Below the pieces are notes generated by a model. The model did no database searches, was not told the origin of the DNA, and was given only the letters and a program-made list of their open reading frames with translations. A stretch of DNA of 14,879 bases from Oscillospiraceae bacterium (GTDB taxonomy: Bacteria; Bacillota; Clostridia; Oscillospirales; Ruminococcaceae), in contig JAGBFZ010000391.1 in NCBI GenBank assembly GCA_018110855.1, positions 1 to 14,879 of the forward strand. Reading direction: 5' to 3'. Both the position numbers and the translations under genes were made by a program. Shown in pieces: positions 1 to 8,090 of the stretch (position 1 is the first letter of the stretch; every line of letters starts with the position of its first letter).

Positions 1-940
1 CGGGAGTAATCACCTTGCTGATATTTTCCTTGCCGATATATTTGGAAAATTCCTTTGCCCAGCCTATCTCGTTGTATCTTTCATCCTCTCCGAAGCCTAC
101 GGTAAAGGTCTTGTCAACATTTGCCACGGAAGCGGCATAGCTTGAATCAACTCCGCTGGAAAGGAAGCTGCCTACCTCAACGTCCGCAATTTTATGAGCC
201 TCAACGGAATTTTTGAAGGTGTCGGATATCCTCTCCACCCACATATCCATATCGGGCTTTTCGTCCGCATTGAAATGAACGTCCCAGTAGCGCTTTATAT
301 CAAGCTTGCCGTCCTTATATTTAAAGAAATGGGCGGGGGGGAGCTTGTAGACATTCTTGAAAAATGTCTCGTTGGTGGGGGAATACTGGAAGGTAAGATA
401 ATTTTCCAGAGCAGATGTGTTCAGCTCCTTCACAAATGCGGGGTGAACGAGGAATGACTTTATTTCCGAGCCGAACATGAAGGTTCCGTTCATTGTCGCA
501 TAGTAAAAGGGCTTTATTCCGAAAAAGTCCCTTGCGCCGAAAAGCTCACGCTTCTCCTTGTCCCAGATGATAAATGCGAACATTCCTCTGAGCCTGTCGA
601 GGAGCTTTTCGCCGTATTCCTCATAGCCGTGGATAAGAGTTTCGGAATCGGTGTTTGTGGTGAATTTATGACCCTTTGCTTCAAGCTCCTTGCGGATCTC
701 CTTGTAGTTATATATCTCGCCGTTAAAGAAAAGCACCTTTGACTTATCCTCGTTATATATATGCTGATCTCCGCTGTCTGTGATGTCTATGATACTGAGC
801 CTGCGAAAGCCCATGGCAATATGCTCGTCGATATATCGTCCCTCGGAATCGGGACCTCGGTGCTTTATTTTGTCCATCATTTCGCCAAGCACCTTATTTG
901 AATTGTTAATGGCATTTGTAAAGCCGACAAATCCGCACAT
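1..940 (-). CDS. asnB: Asparagine synthetase B (glutamine-hydrolysing), 3' end outside window
   Basis: The first 313 residues of a class II glutamine amidotransferase/asparagine synthetase are visible; the C-terminus lies beyond base 1. The enzyme makes asparagine from aspartate, ATP and glutamine in the cytosol. The start Met is followed directly by Cys2 (MCGFVGF), the N-terminal nucleophile of the glutaminase domain. HRGPDSEG (residues 28-35), FNGEIYNY (72-79) and GARDFFGIKP (135-144) are standard glutaminase-domain signatures. The synthetase domain begins around residue 215, with the ATP pyrophosphatase loop SSGVDSS at 261-267 in place of the commoner SGGxDS. The start is set by Cys2 and by a GGAG site about 8 bases upstream. 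A sigma-A-like promoter precedes it, so it appears to be transcribed separately from the pseudouridine synthase gene upstream. Family assignment is firm. Confidence 0.96.
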   Translation of the reverse strand, partial: MCGFVGFTNAINNSNKVLGEMMDKIKHRGPDSEGRYIDEHIAMGFRRLSIIDITDSGDQHIYNEDKSKVLFFNGEIYNYKEIRKELEAKGHKFTTNTDSETLIHGYEEYGEKLLDRLRGMFAFIIWDKEKRELFGARDFFGIKPFYYATMNGTFMFGSEIKSFLVHPAFVKELNTSALENYLTFQYSPTNETFFKNVYKLPPAHFFKYKDGKLDIKRYWDVHFNADEKPDMDMWVERISDTFKNSVEAHKIADVEVGSFLSSGVDSSYAASVANVDKTFTVGFGEDERYNEIGWAKEFSKYIGKENISKVITP

Positions 941-1013
941 ACTATCATCTCCGTAAATTTTTGGTACTCATAGCATTATACTCATATCTTTCCATTGCTA
1001 TGACGATATTATT

Positions 1014-1042
1014 ATTTTACCATTTTGAGGGCAAAAGGTCAA
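1014..1042 (-). promoter_or_regulatory. Sigma-A-type promoter for asnB
   Basis: Read on the minus strand: TTGACC (1037-1042), a 17-bp spacer, then TAAAAT (1014-1019) preceded by TGG, which gives an extended -10. It lies about 75 bases upstream of the asnB start codon. A second TATAAT-like hexamer nearer the gene lacks a good -35 and is less likely. Confidence 0.6.
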
Positions 1043-1063
1043 TAGAAAACGGGCGAATAATTT

Positions 1064-1681
1064 TCAGTCTCTGCCTCTGAGCCTTGAAAGCTCCTCTGCG
1101 GTAAGCTCTCTGTATTCACCCGCCGGAAGGCTTTCATCAAGGGGAACACCGCCGATATCCGTCCTTTTGAGATAGACAATGCAGCAGTCTATGGCACGCA
1201 GCATCCGCTTTACCTGATGATTTTTTCCCTCCACAATGGTTATCTCTCCCGAAAAGATTTTCTGAGAGGGGAATTTTAAAAGTCTCTCTTTTTTTCCCTC
1301 GGGAAGGATATCTGCTATATCGGTGATAATACCCTCCGAAAGCTTTTTTATTCTTGCGGGCAGGGCGGGTATATCACGTCCCCGCATGGAAACGCCTTCG
1401 GATATCGCTTTTATCTTATCCTCGGTGAGAACCCCTATGGCATAGAAAAAATATGTCTTTGAAACATGGCTTTTCGGCTGCATAAGCTCATGGGTGAGCA
1501 TACCGTCGTCTGTTATTATCAGAAAGCCCTCGGTGTCCTTGTCGAGACGTCCCGAGGGGTGGAGCGTGTCTCTTATATCCTCGGGAAAATAGTCCATAAC
1601 GGTTTTGCTCAGGCTGTCCTTCTTTGCGGTAACGCAGCCCTTGGGCTTATTGAACATATAATATCGGGGCATTTTTATCAT
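1064..1681 (-). CDS. RsuA/RluB/RluE-family rRNA pseudouridine synthase lacking an S4 domain
   Basis: This 205-residue protein belongs to the family that isomerises uridine to pseudouridine in rRNA. SGRLDKDTEG (residues 43-52) contains the catalytic Asp47. SKTY (74-77) carries the conserved lysine-threonine-tyrosine, and EGKNHQVKRML is the C-terminal family signature. The catalytic domain starts almost at residue 5, so the N-terminal S4 RNA-binding domain of RsuA and RluB is absent. In that it resembles E. coli RluE, but which rRNA position it modifies cannot be read from sequence. An AAAGG site 5 bases before the first ATG favours MIKMPRYY over the internal Met4. The start codon sits only about 10 bases past the terminator of the upstream Uma2 gene, leaving almost no room for a private promoter between the genes. 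Confidence 0.9.
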   Translation of the reverse strand: MIKMPRYYMFNKPKGCVTAKKDSLSKTVMDYFPEDIRDTLHPSGRLDKDTEGFLIITDDGMLTHELMQPKSHVSKTYFFYAIGVLTEDKIKAISEGVSMRGRDIPALPARIKKLSEGIITDIADILPEGKKERLLKFPSQKIFSGEITIVEGKNHQVKRMLRAIDCCIVYLKRTDIGGVPLDESLPAGEYRELTAEELSRLRGRD

Positions 1682-1691
1682 CTCTGCCTTT

Positions 1692-1736
1692 CAAAAAATC
1701 AAAGCACAGAATCCTCATATAGCTTCTGTGCTTTGA
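1692..1736 (-). terminator. Rho-independent terminator after the Uma2 gene
   Basis: A perfect 13-bp inverted repeat (1699-1711 with 1724-1736, arm TCAAAGCACAGAA) encloses a 12-base loop. On the minus strand it is followed by a run of six T. It begins about 10 bases after the Uma2 stop codon and ends just before the ribosome binding site of the pseudouridine synthase gene. Confidence 0.85.
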
Positions 1737-1745
1737 AAGATCGTT

Positions 1746-2303
1746 TTATTCGGTGAAAAAATCTGAGGCTCTGATAATAAGCGGCTCCGCACTTTTTCGG
1801 TAAATTCCCGCAGATATGCTGTCCTCAAAGGAATAAAGCTCAATGTTGCTGTGTTCACCCTCGAACAGATAAACGATTATCCTTTTTTCATCGGGGTCTA
1901 CTGCCCAGTATTCCCGTACTCCTGCGGATTTATATAAATACAGCTTCTTTCCAAGATCTGTTCCTGCGGTGGAGGGGGACAGTATTTCTATCACCCAGTC
2001 GGGAGCGCCGTTATGATACTGCCCGTCAATTCTATCCGGATCGCAGGTCACAAATATATCGGGCTGAACAACGGTATCCTCGCTGAGCTTTACATCGGCG
2101 GGAGCGGAATATACCTGACATCTGCCCTTATGCTTTAAAATGTAGCTCTTGATACAAAAAAATATATCTCCCGATATTTTCTGATGGAGAAAGCCCGGGG
2201 CGGGAGACATCAGAACGATCTCTCCGTTTATAAGCTCGCAGCGTTTGTCAAACTTCATTGTGCGGAACTGCTCTGCGGTTATTCTTATGTTTTCTGCTGC
2301 CAT
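1746..2303 (-). CDS. Uma2 family protein (DUF820, PD-(D/E)XK nuclease fold)
   Basis: This 185-residue protein matches the Uma2/DUF820 family, predicted restriction-endonuclease-like proteins that are very abundant in cyanobacteria and scattered in Firmicutes. CELINGEIVLMSPAP (about residues 22-36) is the typical N-terminal signature. QPDIFV (about 99-104) carries the nuclease-core Asp. WVIEILSPST (about 122-131) followed by DLGKKLYLYKSAGVREYWAVD gives the E-x-x and lysine part of the fold. Length is usual for the family. Biological role is unknown; mobile-element-linked and regulatory roles have been suggested for relatives. It has its own strong promoter, an AAGGGAG ribosome binding site 8 bases before ATG, and its own terminator, so it is a monocistronic gene set between tyrA and the pseudouridine synthase gene. 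Confidence 0.9.
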   Translation of the reverse strand: MAAENIRITAEQFRTMKFDKRCELINGEIVLMSPAPGFLHQKISGDIFFCIKSYILKHKGRCQVYSAPADVKLSEDTVVQPDIFVTCDPDRIDGQYHNGAPDWVIEILSPSTAGTDLGKKLYLYKSAGVREYWAVDPDEKRIIVYLFEGEHSNIELYSFEDSISAGIYRKSAEPLIIRASDFFTE

Positions 2304-2325
2304 GGTATCATCTCCCTTCGGAAAT

Positions 2326-2354
2326 ATTATACCACATTTTCATCGAAAGGTCAA
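2326..2354 (-). promoter_or_regulatory. Strong sigma-A promoter for the Uma2 gene
   Basis: Minus strand: TTGACC (2349-2354), exactly 17 bp, then TATAAT (2326-2331) with TGG just before it (extended -10). It occupies nearly the whole 57-bp gap between tyrA and the Uma2 gene. Predicted transcripts would start near 2319, about 16 bases from the start codon. Confidence 0.75.
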
Positions 2355-2360
2355 GAAAAA

Positions 2361-3191
2361 TCAGTCCACAGGAGTATTTTCCTTGAGGATTCGTCCGTCT
2401 CTGAGCAGACTTCTGAGAGTTTCGCTGTCATTATTTGCAATAGCGTCACGGTATTCTCCGAGACGGGCTATAATGTAGTCTATCTCAAACAGCAGCGGCT
2501 CCTTGTTCATAAGGAAAAGGGGAGTCCACATATTCTCATTGAGCTTTGCAACTCTTGTGAGGTCCTGAAAGGAGCCTGCGGAAAAGCCTAACTGCTCCTG
2601 ATGTGTGGGGCTTTTGATGTAAGCGTTTGATACCACATGGGCAAGCTGGCTTGTAAATGCGATAATTCTGTCATGCTCCTCTGGGGATGCCTTTACCACC
2701 TTTTTGAAATGAATGGAATGAGCAAGATCCTCGATGATGTTTATCTCCTCCTGAGGGGTGCTTTCGGTGGGAGTCATAATAAAGCTCGCATTGTCAAAGA
2801 GGTTGTCAAGGGAGTATTCAAAGCCCGAAAATTCACGTCCCGCCATGGGGTGAACGCCGATAAAGGTAACGCCTCTTTCCGCAAGAATGGGAGTTACCTC
2901 GTCAACAATGGCTTTCTTGATACCGCCTGTGTCGATAACTATGCTGCCCTCCTTGAAAAGGTCGGCGTTTTCCTTGATAAAGCTGATGATGGTGGGGGGG
3001 AACAGGGATACTATGGTGATATCCGCCTCGGAAACGTCCTTTGCCTCGTAATCTATGGCGTTCTGGGAGAGAGCCATTTTAACGGTCTTTCGGTCGATGT
3101 CGATTCCTCCCACAAGGTGATTGGTGTGCTTTTTTATCGCCTTGCATAGAGAGCCGCCGATAAGTCCCAGACCTACTGCTACTATTTTCAT
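2361..3191 (-). CDS. tyrA: Prephenate dehydrogenase
   Basis: This 276-residue NAD(P)-dependent enzyme oxidatively decarboxylates prephenate to 4-hydroxyphenylpyruvate for tyrosine synthesis. The N-terminal Rossmann fold shows GLGLIGGS (residues 7-14), and Asp31 at the end of the second strand suggests NAD rather than NADP. HPMAGRE (114-120) and His185 in QLAH are conserved active-site features. AGSFQDLTRVA (205-215) is the helical-domain signature. It is a monofunctional form without the chorismate mutase domain of enteric TyrA, and without the C-terminal ACT domain some Gram-positive enzymes carry, so feedback control by tyrosine through ACT is not expected. An AAAGGA site precedes the ATG. 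No other aromatic-pathway genes are in the window, and no T-box leader was seen. Confidence 0.95.
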   Translation of the reverse strand: MKIVAVGLGLIGGSLCKAIKKHTNHLVGGIDIDRKTVKMALSQNAIDYEAKDVSEADITIVSLFPPTIISFIKENADLFKEGSIVIDTGGIKKAIVDEVTPILAERGVTFIGVHPMAGREFSGFEYSLDNLFDNASFIMTPTESTPQEEINIIEDLAHSIHFKKVVKASPEEHDRIIAFTSQLAHVVSNAYIKSPTHQEQLGFSAGSFQDLTRVAKLNENMWTPLFLMNKEPLLFEIDYIIARLGEYRDAIANNDSETLRSLLRDGRILKENTPVD

Positions 3192-3325
3192 ATTTAAAAT
3201 TCCTTTCGAGTCATATTCATTGTTTTATTATAACGTAATTTTGTGAATATTATATGAATCCGCTGTAACTTCTTTACATAAACGCATAAAAGCTTTAAAC
3301 TGATAAAGCAGACGTCCGATAATAA

Positions 3326-3351
3326 TGCGGCAGATTATCATGTCCGCCGCA
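3326..3351 (-). terminator. Probable terminator of the antiporter gene
   Basis: Between the antiporter stop codon and tyrA, bases 3326-3334 pair with 3343-3351 on the minus strand (9 bp including one G-U, arm TGCGGCGGA, 8-base loop). A weakly T-rich tail (TTATTATC) follows. The tail is poorer than in a classical terminator. The rest of the 170-bp gap is AT-rich and must hold the tyrA promoter. TATAAT-like hexamers are present there, but none has a convincing -35. Confidence 0.5.
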
Positions 3352-3361
3352 GATATATTAT

Positions 3362-4575
3362 TTACTTAGCCGCAGCCGCAGGCTCTTTTTCGGGGATATT
3401 TCCATCCGATTCGGGTTTGTCCTTGAAAACCACCTTCAGCAGAACGGGGGTGAGGATAGTTGTAAGCACAACCATTATAACAATGGGAGCGAAGAATTTG
3501 TCGCTCATAAGTCCCACAGCCTCGCCCTTGTTGGCAACGATAAGTGCGACCTCTCCTCTCGAGACCATTCCCACGCCTATCTGGAGAGCCTCCTTATTGC
3601 TGTATTTGCAGAGCTTTGCGCCCAGACCGCAGCCTACCACCTTGGTGAGGATAGCAACGATGGTGATTATCAGAGTGAAGAGAATAATTTCCATATTCAT
3701 ATCGGGGAGAACTACCTTTAAGCCTATGCTTGCAAAGAAGATGGGGGAAAGAAGCAGATAGGAAAGGGTATCGAAGCGCTTGTTGATGTAGTCTGCCTTT
3801 TTGGTTCCCGAAATAGCAAGACCTGCAAAGAATGCGCCTGTGATATCCGCAACTCCGAAAAATTCCTCTGCGCAGTAGGAAAGGATAAGGCAGAAGGCAA
3901 AGCTTATAACAACGTATCTTCTGAGCTTTACGGGGCTGTTGTCGGTCCATTTCTTGAAAATATAATGATAACCCACCGCAGCCACAAAGGTGAATCCGAA
4001 GAAGCCAAGTATTTTCAGAAGAACGGTTCCGATATTTACTGAAGGGTCAGCCATGCTGATTACCATTGTGAGGGCGATGATGCCGAGAATATCGTCAATG
4101 ATAGCCGCACCGAGGATAGCGTTTCCCGCAGGAGTGGAGAGCTTGCCCATTTCCTTTAAGGTCTCAACGGTAATGCTTACAGATGTGGCAGTGAGGATTA
4201 TTCCGATGAAGATATTCTGCAAAAGCTTGTTTCCGTCAACGGAATCATTGAAGAAATATGCAGCTGCTGCGCCTCCTGCAAGGGGGACGATAACGCCGAT
4301 AAGGGCGATAAGGAAGGAAGCCTTGCCCGATCTTTTCAGCTCCTTGATGTCCGTTTCAAAGCCTGCAGCGAACATGAGGACTATAACTCCCACCTCGGAA
4401 AGACAGCTGAGCATTTCGGTGGAATGGATAAGCCCCAGACAGGCAGGACCTAAAATAACGCCTGCAAGCAGTGCGCCCACAACCTGAGGAAGCTTGATCT
4501 TTTTGGAAAAAAGTCCGAGTACCTTTGTACTTATAAGAATAAGGGCTATGGAAAGCAGGTATGAATAATCTTCCA
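3362..4575 (-). CDS. CPA2-family cation/proton antiporter (Na+/H+ exchanger type)
   Basis: An integral membrane protein of 404 residues with the regularly spaced hydrophobic helices of the Na+/H+ exchanger family (PF00999). It probably exchanges Na+ or K+ for protons across the cytoplasmic membrane. IIDDILG includes the double aspartate at residues 161-162 typical of electrogenic NapA/NhaA-like exchangers. Other conserved features are TATSVSIT, DITGAFFAGLAISG, the helix lysine in ILTKVVG (312) and SRGEVALI (339-346). The C-terminal tail is short (about 20 residues, Pro/Glu/Ala-rich). The RCK/TrkA-N regulatory domain of KefB/KefC is missing. I chose Met at 4575 because AAAGGA lies 8 bases before it; the upstream in-frame ATG at 4585 directly abuts that site and would add only three residues. 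Ion specificity is not readable from sequence. Confidence 0.9.
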
Positions 4576-4626
4576 TATAAATCATCCTTTCTGCGGAGTA
4601 TCATACAATTTTTATTATCAGTCTGA

Positions 4627-4655
4627 ATTATAGCACAATAATTGTGAATATTCAA
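4627..4655 (-). promoter_or_regulatory. Promoter of the antiporter gene with a palindrome in its spacer
   Basis: Minus strand: TTGAAT (4650-4655), 17 bp, TATAAT (4627-4632). The spacer contains the perfect palindrome CACAATAATTGTG (4634-4646). A protein bound there would block RNA polymerase, so it is a candidate operator. It sits about 50 bases upstream of the chosen start codon. Confidence 0.65.
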
Positions 4656-4913
4656 CACTTATTTTATAAATCACAAAATTCTAATTTTTTGTAGAAAACA
4701 GATATAATATTAATGACGTATTTGTGTGAATTGACTGATAAAATGACGGGCATTTTGTGATGATAAAGTGAAACTATAACACAAACATTATGAAATAATA
4801 AAATATTGTGCAGCGGTGGGAAGATCGGATAAAGTAAATACATGAAAAAATAAATGGATTGTGATAATTTTATGAAATATATTACAAATGTTAATATCCG
4901 ATTCATAGAGCTA

Positions 4914-4922
4914 TGCTACAAT
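4914..4922 (+). promoter_or_regulatory. Extended -10 promoter candidate for the diguanylate cyclase gene
   Basis: TGCTACAAT is a good extended -10 element. No convincing -35 hexamer lies 16-18 bp upstream. Transcription would start near 4929, giving a leader of about 50 bases that ends in AAGGAG (4967-4972), 7 bases before the ATG. Confidence 0.45.
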
Positions 4923-4979
4923 AAGCATAATAAAAAAGTCTGAATTTTTTTTGCTACAAGGAGACTAAGGAGCATATTC

Positions 4980-6929
4980 ATGGGAAAGCGAAAAACTATC
5001 GGTGTAATAATAGCTGAGCCTGAATCCATCTATCAGCAGAGAGTTCTGAGGGGTATATTCATGCAGTGTGAGAAATACGGCTACAATGCTGCCGTTTTCA
5101 GCTCCCTTTCCAAGCTGGGGCTTTTTTACAAGGAATACCAGATGGGTGAGACAAATATCTTCGAGCTGATAAATTTTGACCTTCTTGACGGCATCATTAT
5201 TCCGCCCATTACCCTTTCGGGCGATAAAACGGTTTCGGAGCACATTCTCGAAAAGCTCAGGAATGAATGCTCAAAGCCTGTGGTATGCCTTGATATACCC
5301 TACGGGGATTATCCTGTGGTCTATACCGATGACCGCTCTGCATTTTCCTCAATAACAGCTCATATTATTGATGTTCATGAGTGCAGTAAAATTTATTTTC
5401 TTACCGGCACAATGGGCTTTTCCGTTTCCGAGCAGCGCCTTTCGGGTTTTACGGACATGATGAAAAAGCGTGATATCCCTGTGGATGACAGCATGATCTT
5501 TTACGGCGATTTCTGGTATTCGGGCGGCGAGAAGCTTGCCGATAAGATCATTTCGGGCGAGGTGGAAAGACCCGAAGCGGTCATCTGTGCCAGCGACCAT
5601 ATGGCGATAGGGCTTGTAAACCGTCTTGCTGAAAACGGGATAAGAGTTCCCGAGGATATTATCGTAACAGGATATGATGCTACCTCCGAGGCGGTCCTGA
5701 ACGATATCACCATTACCACCTGCGTTCCCGATGTGGCGTCTGCCGCTGCTAAAGCGGTGAATTTCCTCAGGGAGCAGATAGAACCAGGGGAAGAGGTCAT
5801 TCCCGTTTCTTCCCATAAGAACAGCGGGCTTCGCATCTGTTCAAGCTGCGGCTGCCCCGAAAATATGGCATATATGAAGAGCCGACTAAACGATTCTCTT
5901 ATCCGCTCAAACCCGAATTACGGTCAGAAGGGTATCGAAGACCGTGTTGATATAAATATGCTTCTTGAGAGCTATATGTTTGAGAATTTTGCAGGCTCGG
6001 TGGACGCATATGACTGCCTTGACAAAATATTCGGGTCGGATTATCTTATAAGACCCTATGAACGCTTCTGGCTCTGTCTCAGGGAGGAATGGCTGAGCTC
6101 CGACGAACAGTCGGAGAACGGCTATCCCGAAAAGATGAGAACGGTCATATTCAGACGTCCTCAGAATCCTTGGGAAGAGTGTTCCGAGGACTGCTATTTT
6201 TCTGAAAACGGCGGCGAGGTATTTGACACAAAGCTCATGCTCCCCCAGATGTGGGAGGATAGAGATAAGCCTCAGGTGTTTTATTTTGCTTCCGTGCATT
6301 ATATCGATTGCAGTCTGGGTTATGCGGTGGTGCAGTGCAGCCTTACCGAGAAGCATATCATCGGTAATGTTTTCAGAAACTGGCTCAGAAATGTGAGCAG
6401 CGCTCTTGAAATGATCAGAGTCCGCACCCGTTTGCGGATGTTTTCCGAGAGAGATGCAATGACGGGTCTTTACAACCGCCGGGGCATGGAGACAGAGCTT
6501 GAAAAGCTGCTGCGAAATGCAAAGTCCTCTGACAAGCTGATGGTTTTTGTCATTGATATGGACGGGCTGAAGATAATCAATGACACCTACGGTCATTCCG
6601 AAGGTGATTACGGTATCAGAGCCATTGCCAATATTTTCCGTCAGATAGCGAGAAATGACGATATCTGCGTAAGGGCGGGCGGAGACGAGTTTTACATAAT
6701 CGGCGTGGGTGATTACAATTCCATTGACGCTCTTGTGCGCGTTCAGCGGTTCAATCAGGCGCTTGAGGAGGCAAACAAGACTGCAGCCAAGCCTTACGAG
6801 ATATCCGCAAGCATCGGCTACTGCTGCGAGAGTATTTCCCATCAGATAGCCATTGACGAGCTTCTTCGCATTGCAGACGGAAGAATGTATGAAAACAAGA
6901 CTGCAAGGAAAAAACAGAGAAAAGAATAA
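4980..6929 (+). CDS. Cytosolic diguanylate cyclase with LacI-like ligand-binding sensor
   Basis: A 649-residue protein that should make cyclic di-GMP from two GTP. Residues about 5-285 read as a type 1 periplasmic-binding/LacI-like fold: TIGVIIAEP at the start, DGIIIPP, AVICASDHMAIGLVNRL and VPEDIIVTGYD are family hallmarks. There is no helix-turn-helix, signal peptide or membrane segment, so ligand sensing is expected inside the cell. A cysteine cluster CSSCGC follows at 287-292. Residues about 300-475 form a linker region I do not recognise. The GGDEF domain occupies about 480-645: DAMTGLYNRRG from 492, IDMDGLKIINDTYGH from 525, and an intact GGDEF at 567-571. The product-inhibition site RNDD (558-561) lies exactly five residues before GGDEF, so both catalysis and feedback inhibition look intact. 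The ligand is unknown; LacI-like domains usually bind sugars or nucleosides. It is a single gene ending in a strong terminator. Confidence 0.9.
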   Translation: MGKRKTIGVIIAEPESIYQQRVLRGIFMQCEKYGYNAAVFSSLSKLGLFYKEYQMGETNIFELINFDLLDGIIIPPITLSGDKTVSEHILEKLRNECSKPVVCLDIPYGDYPVVYTDDRSAFSSITAHIIDVHECSKIYFLTGTMGFSVSEQRLSGFTDMMKKRDIPVDDSMIFYGDFWYSGGEKLADKIISGEVERPEAVICASDHMAIGLVNRLAENGIRVPEDIIVTGYDATSEAVLNDITITTCVPDVASAAAKAVNFLREQIEPGEEVIPVSSHKNSGLRICSSCGCPENMAYMKSRLNDSLIRSNPNYGQKGIEDRVDINMLLESYMFENFAGSVDAYDCLDKIFGSDYLIRPYERFWLCLREEWLSSDEQSENGYPEKMRTVIFRRPQNPWEECSEDCYFSENGGEVFDTKLMLPQMWEDRDKPQVFYFASVHYIDCSLGYAVVQCSLTEKHIIGNVFRNWLRNVSSALEMIRVRTRLRMFSERDAMTGLYNRRGMETELEKLLRNAKSSDKLMVFVIDMDGLKIINDTYGHSEGDYGIRAIANIFRQIARNDDICVRAGGDEFYIIGVGDYNSIDALVRVQRFNQALEEANKTAAKPYEISASIGYCCESISHQIAIDELLRIADGRMYENKTARKKQRKE

Positions 6930-6932
6930 TAT

Positions 6933-6973
6933 AACAGGCTGCCGCTCTGAATCAAAGTGCGGCAGCCTGTTTT
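6933..6973. terminator. Bidirectional terminator between convergent genes
   Basis: A perfect 13-bp GC-rich stem (6933-6945 with 6959-6971, arm AACAGGCTGCCGC) encloses a 13-base loop. Four T follow on the plus strand, and the complementary side reads TTATATTATT on the minus strand. It begins only a few bases after each stop codon and should end both the diguanylate cyclase and the exchanger transcripts. Confidence 0.88.
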
Positions 6974-6974
6974 G

Positions 6975-7988
6975 TCACATATAGTTTCTGATAATGATAT
7001 ATGCCATATAAGCGGCGTAAAGAACAACAAGAGTGACGCCCTCGCCCCGGGACATTTTCTTGCCCGTAAGATACCAGATATAAGCAATAAGGCTTAAAGC
7101 AATAAGGATAATTCCGTCAATTATGGCTGAGCCTTCCGCTGCTATGGGGGTTATTACTCCCGAAACGCCTAAAATACACAGCACATTGAAAATATTGGAG
7201 CCCACAACATTTCCCACAGCCATATCGTTTTCGCCTTTTTTTGCAGCGGTTATTGAGGTCACAAGCTCGGGGAGGCTTGTTCCCATGGCGCAGATGGTAA
7301 GACCCGCAAGAGTTTCGCTCATTCCCGCAGCCATGGCGATGGACTGAGCGTTGTCCACCACAAGATTACCTCCGAGTACTATTCCTGCCACGCCGCCAAT
7401 TATTCCGAGAGCGCATTTAACGGGAGAGAAAACCGTTTCAGTGTTTTCGTCATCATCGCTTTTGTCCTTGCCTGCGAGCTTTATAGACATTATGATATAG
7501 GCAATAAGGGCGATTATAAGCACCGCCGCTTCTATCCTGCTCATTACCCCGTCAAGGATAAATATAACAAACAGAGCCATTGCACCAATGGATATGGGAT
7601 AATCTCTTTTTGCGACACTGTCATTTGTGTCAATGGGCTTTATTGCGGAGCATACGCCTAAAACCATAAGGAGATTGAAGATATTGGAGCCGATAACATT
7701 GCTTATGGCAAGGGAATTGGAGCCGCTTACCGCCGCGGATATGCTGACTGCAAGCTCGGGTGCGCTTGTTCCCATTGCAACAATGGTCAGTCCCACTATT
7801 AGAGATGGAATTTTGAGCTTCCTTGCAAGAGAGCAGCTGCCCTCCACGAAATGATCCGCGCCGCTTATAAGCAGATAAAAGCCTGCAAGGAGCATTATGA
7901 TGCTCAGAAGTATCATTTCGGGCAGCGGAAATATATAGCTTGTAATTACTGCCGCCGCAAGAAGCATGACATATAAAATTATTTTCAT
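6975..7988 (-). CDS. Calcium/sodium antiporter of the CaCA family (YrbG-like)
   Basis: A 337-residue membrane protein with the two inverted alpha-repeats that define Na+/Ca2+ exchangers. Repeat 1 is [14 protein letters not shown] (residues 66-79) followed by [10 protein letters not shown] (96-105). Repeat 2 is [14 protein letters not shown] (229-242) followed by [10 protein letters not shown] (259-268). The ion-binding glutamates are Glu78 and Glu241. About ten hydrophobic segments are visible. The two halves are joined by an acidic cytoplasmic loop ([11 protein letters not shown], 174-184) near the midpoint. Length fits bacterial YrbG-like proteins. It probably exports Ca2+ against Na+ or H+. 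A GGAGG site lies 10 bases before the ATG. It has its own promoter, divergent from mtaD, and converges on the diguanylate cyclase. Confidence 0.93.
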   Translation of the reverse strand: MKIILYVMLLAAAVITSYIFPLPEMILLSIIMLLAGFYLLISGADHFVEGSCSLARKLKIPSLIVGLTIVAMGTSAPELAVSISAAVSGSNSLAISNVIGSNIFNLLMVLGVCSAIKPIDTNDSVAKRDYPISIGAMALFVIFILDGVMSRIEAAVLIIALIAYIIMSIKLAGKDKSDDDENTETVFSPVKCALGIIGGVAGIVLGGNLVVDNAQSIAMAAGMSETLAGLTICAMGTSLPELVTSITAAKKGENDMAVGNVVGSNIFNVLCILGVSGVITPIAAEGSAIIDGIILIALSLIAYIWYLTGKKMSRGEGVTLVVLYAAYMAYIIIRNYM

Positions 7989-8024
7989 TTGGAATTTTCC
8001 TCCGTTATAACAGTTGTTGGTAAT

Positions 8025-8053
8025 AGTATATCACCAATTGGCAGGAAAAGCAA
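8025..8053 (-). promoter_or_regulatory. Promoter of the CaCA exchanger gene
   Basis: Minus strand: TTGCTT (8048-8053), 17 bp, TATACT (8025-8030) with TGA directly before it (extended -10). It is about 37 bases upstream of the start codon. Confidence 0.65.
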
Positions 8054-8090
8054 GATGATTAGAAAATATTTCCGCATTTATAATCTATAC

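Larger units (their letters stand above)
4586..4979. other. AT-rich divergent control region, no gene
   Basis: These 394 bp separate the antiporter from the divergent diguanylate cyclase gene. They are strongly AT-rich and contain stop codons throughout, except for one low-complexity minus-strand frame (4664-4906) with no ribosome binding site, which I do not regard as a gene. Each edge carries a promoter. The middle 250 bp holds no recognisable motif, apart from TTGTG sequences recurring near 4642, 4722, 4755, 4807 and 4859. Confidence 0.6.

Noticed and set aside
1746..2303. Toxin or restriction system around the Uma2 gene
   Set aside because: It is a single gene with its own promoter and terminator; no methyltransferase, antitoxin or transposase neighbour supports such a system.
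4664..4906. 80-residue minus-strand frame in the AT-rich gap
   Set aside because: Low-complexity Phe/Ile/Leu/Tyr composition from AT-rich DNA, no ribosome binding site, no family resemblance.
5907..6842. 311-residue minus-strand frame inside the diguanylate cyclase gene
   Set aside because: Antisense shadow of a clearly coding region with intact GGDEF motifs; no recognisable domain or binding site.
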